Source of the DNA: Clostridium collagenovorans DSM 3089
Lineage (GTDB): Bacteria > Bacillota > Clostridia > Clostridiales > Clostridiaceae
Length of the DNA: 64,000 bases
Assembly: GCF_900130005.1 (NCBI RefSeq)
Contig: NZ_FQXP01000005.1
Location: 304,244-368,243, forward strand
Direction of reading: 5' to 3'
Shown: positions 63,271-64,000 of the stretch, one piece after another
Position numbering within the stretch: the stretch's first letter is position 1
Layout of the letters: each line of letters opens with the position of its first letter
Notes under the pieces: model-generated
Database searches by the model: none
Told to the model about the DNA's origin: nothing
What the model saw: the letters and a program-made list of their open reading frames with translations, nothing else
Program-made: the position numbers and the translations under genes

Positions 63271-64000
63271 TTAATTTTGTTGTCTTCTAATTGGAACATG
63301 ATGTCTATTCATGTGACAGCAACACTTCTTAACATACTTCTTATTAACAAAGAACACCTTAAGCTTAAAATAAAACAACACTATTAATATGGTAAGTATA
63401 ATTCCTCCATAACAATAATTAACTCTATATCCAAAATTATTTAATATAAATCCTCCTATAAAGTTTCCAAGTGCCATTGATAATCCATTTACTAATAACT
63501 TTAAACCTGCAAAAACATCTCTAAAGTCTAATTCCATATGACTCATCATAGATTCATCTATTGATGATACTATTAATAGTGTAAATATATTTCTTATTAA
63601 TAAAACTGTTGCAAAACTAAATCTATTTAATGGCAAAACAAGTATAAAACATGTTGCTATAGCTATTAAAAATAATGTACCATCAAAGGCATTTCTACTT
63701 ATCTTTTCCGCTATCATAGGCATAACTAATAGACCTATCATGCTAAATACAGTACTTATAAATACAAATATAGATATAGTGGAATTTTCATATGAAAAAT
63801 ATTTTTGCAATACCAAGTTATTAAAAGGCCCTACTGCTCCAAATCCAAGAGACATAAGAAATAAAAATATAGCAAATACTCTTACCTTCTTATCTTCCTT
63901 AAGAAATTTTACAGCGTTACCAATTGATTTTCTCATGGCTTTTTCATCATGCTTTTCTCTTTTATCCTTAGGCAGTAAAAACCATCTCATAAAAAAGGTT
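63271..64000 (-). CDS. MFS transporter, C-terminal part (cut by the window edge)
   Basis: The last 240 or so residues of a Major Facilitator Superfamily protein. The frame is still open at 64000, so the N-terminal half lies outside. After a basic cytoplasmic loop (LLPKDKREKHDEKAMRKS) come six hydrophobic helices (VRVFAIFLFLMSLGFGAVGPFNNLVL; ISIFVFISTVFSMIGLLVMPMIAEKIS; NGLSMALGNFIGGFILNNFGYRVNY). The tail is basic and Cys/His-rich (KKCCCHMNRHHVPIRRQQN), which is unusual for the family and could bind metal. Substrate unknown. Confidence 0.8.
   Translation of the reverse strand, partial: TFFMRWFLLPKDKREKHDEKAMRKSIGNAVKFLKEDKKVRVFAIFLFLMSLGFGAVGPFNNLVLQKYFSYENSTISIFVFISTVFSMIGLLVMPMIAEKISRNAFDGTLFLIAIATCFILVLPLNRFSFATVLLIRNIFTLLIVSSIDESMMSHMELDFRDVFAGLKLLVNGLSMALGNFIGGFILNNFGYRVNYCYGGIILTILIVLFYFKLKVFFVNKKYVKKCCCHMNRHHVPIRRQQN

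Overview
The window is AT-rich (well under one third G+C by eye), strongly codon-biased, and carries clostridial markers: spmA/spmB, a YabE-type G5/3D protein, class III ribonucleotide reductase, glycyl-radical enzymes, T-box leaders and GGAGG ribosome sites. I read it as the chromosome of a Clostridium sensu stricto species (anaerobic, spore-forming Firmicute). I cannot name the species. No rRNA, tRNA, insertion sequence, prophage or CRISPR array was found.

Layout. 1-8.4 kb: sugar nucleotidyltransferase, a TPR protein, a DMT exporter, a small protein and a T-box-controlled type 2 IleRS. 8.5-11.3 kb: a putative peptide-signalling module made of a 421-aa HTH+TPR regulator and, tail to tail, a secreted precursor with seven near-identical copies of a peptide. 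One palindromic operator lies at the -35 region of both genes. 11.5-21.5 kb: metallo-hydrolase, TIM-barrel protein, MATE exporter, nrdG/nrdD, and a cadC/cadA metal-efflux pair. 21.5-34 kb: housekeeping block (mrp, lgt, rsmA, rnmV, yabE-like, tatD, DUF445, T-box/metG). 35-42.3 kb: a drug/metabolite transporter, then a five-gene unit (cupin regulator, glycyl-radical activase, trans-4-hydroxyproline dehydratase HypD, ProC, Xaa-Pro peptidase). 42.4-51 kb: XRE-TPR regulator, spmA/B, YitT-like protein with a structured leader, P5C dehydrogenase and an amino-acid permease. 51-64 kb: a secreted protein split at a poly-A tract, a PhoR/PhoB-like two-component system, a CmpB-family membrane protein, a CcdA/thioredoxin redox pair, a CPBP protease, a CNNM/CorC protein and a partial MFS transporter.

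How the genes fit together. Xaa-Pro peptidase, HypD and ProC make a route from collagen-like peptides through hydroxyproline and P5C to proline; P5C dehydrogenase about 10 kb away could send P5C on to glutamate. The thioredoxin gene has an in-frame TGA exactly at the first redox cysteine, followed by a locally GC-rich stem-loop, which is best read as selenocysteine (U-A-G-C). It sits next to a CcdA-type electron carrier and probably forms an extracytoplasmic selenium redox system.

The two observations I rate highest are the multi-copy peptide precursor/regulator module (8.9-11.25 kb) and the selenocysteine thioredoxin/CcdA pair (58.3-59.6 kb). Several intergenic regions also carry long imperfect palindromes of 55-90 nt, mostly at gene 3' ends.
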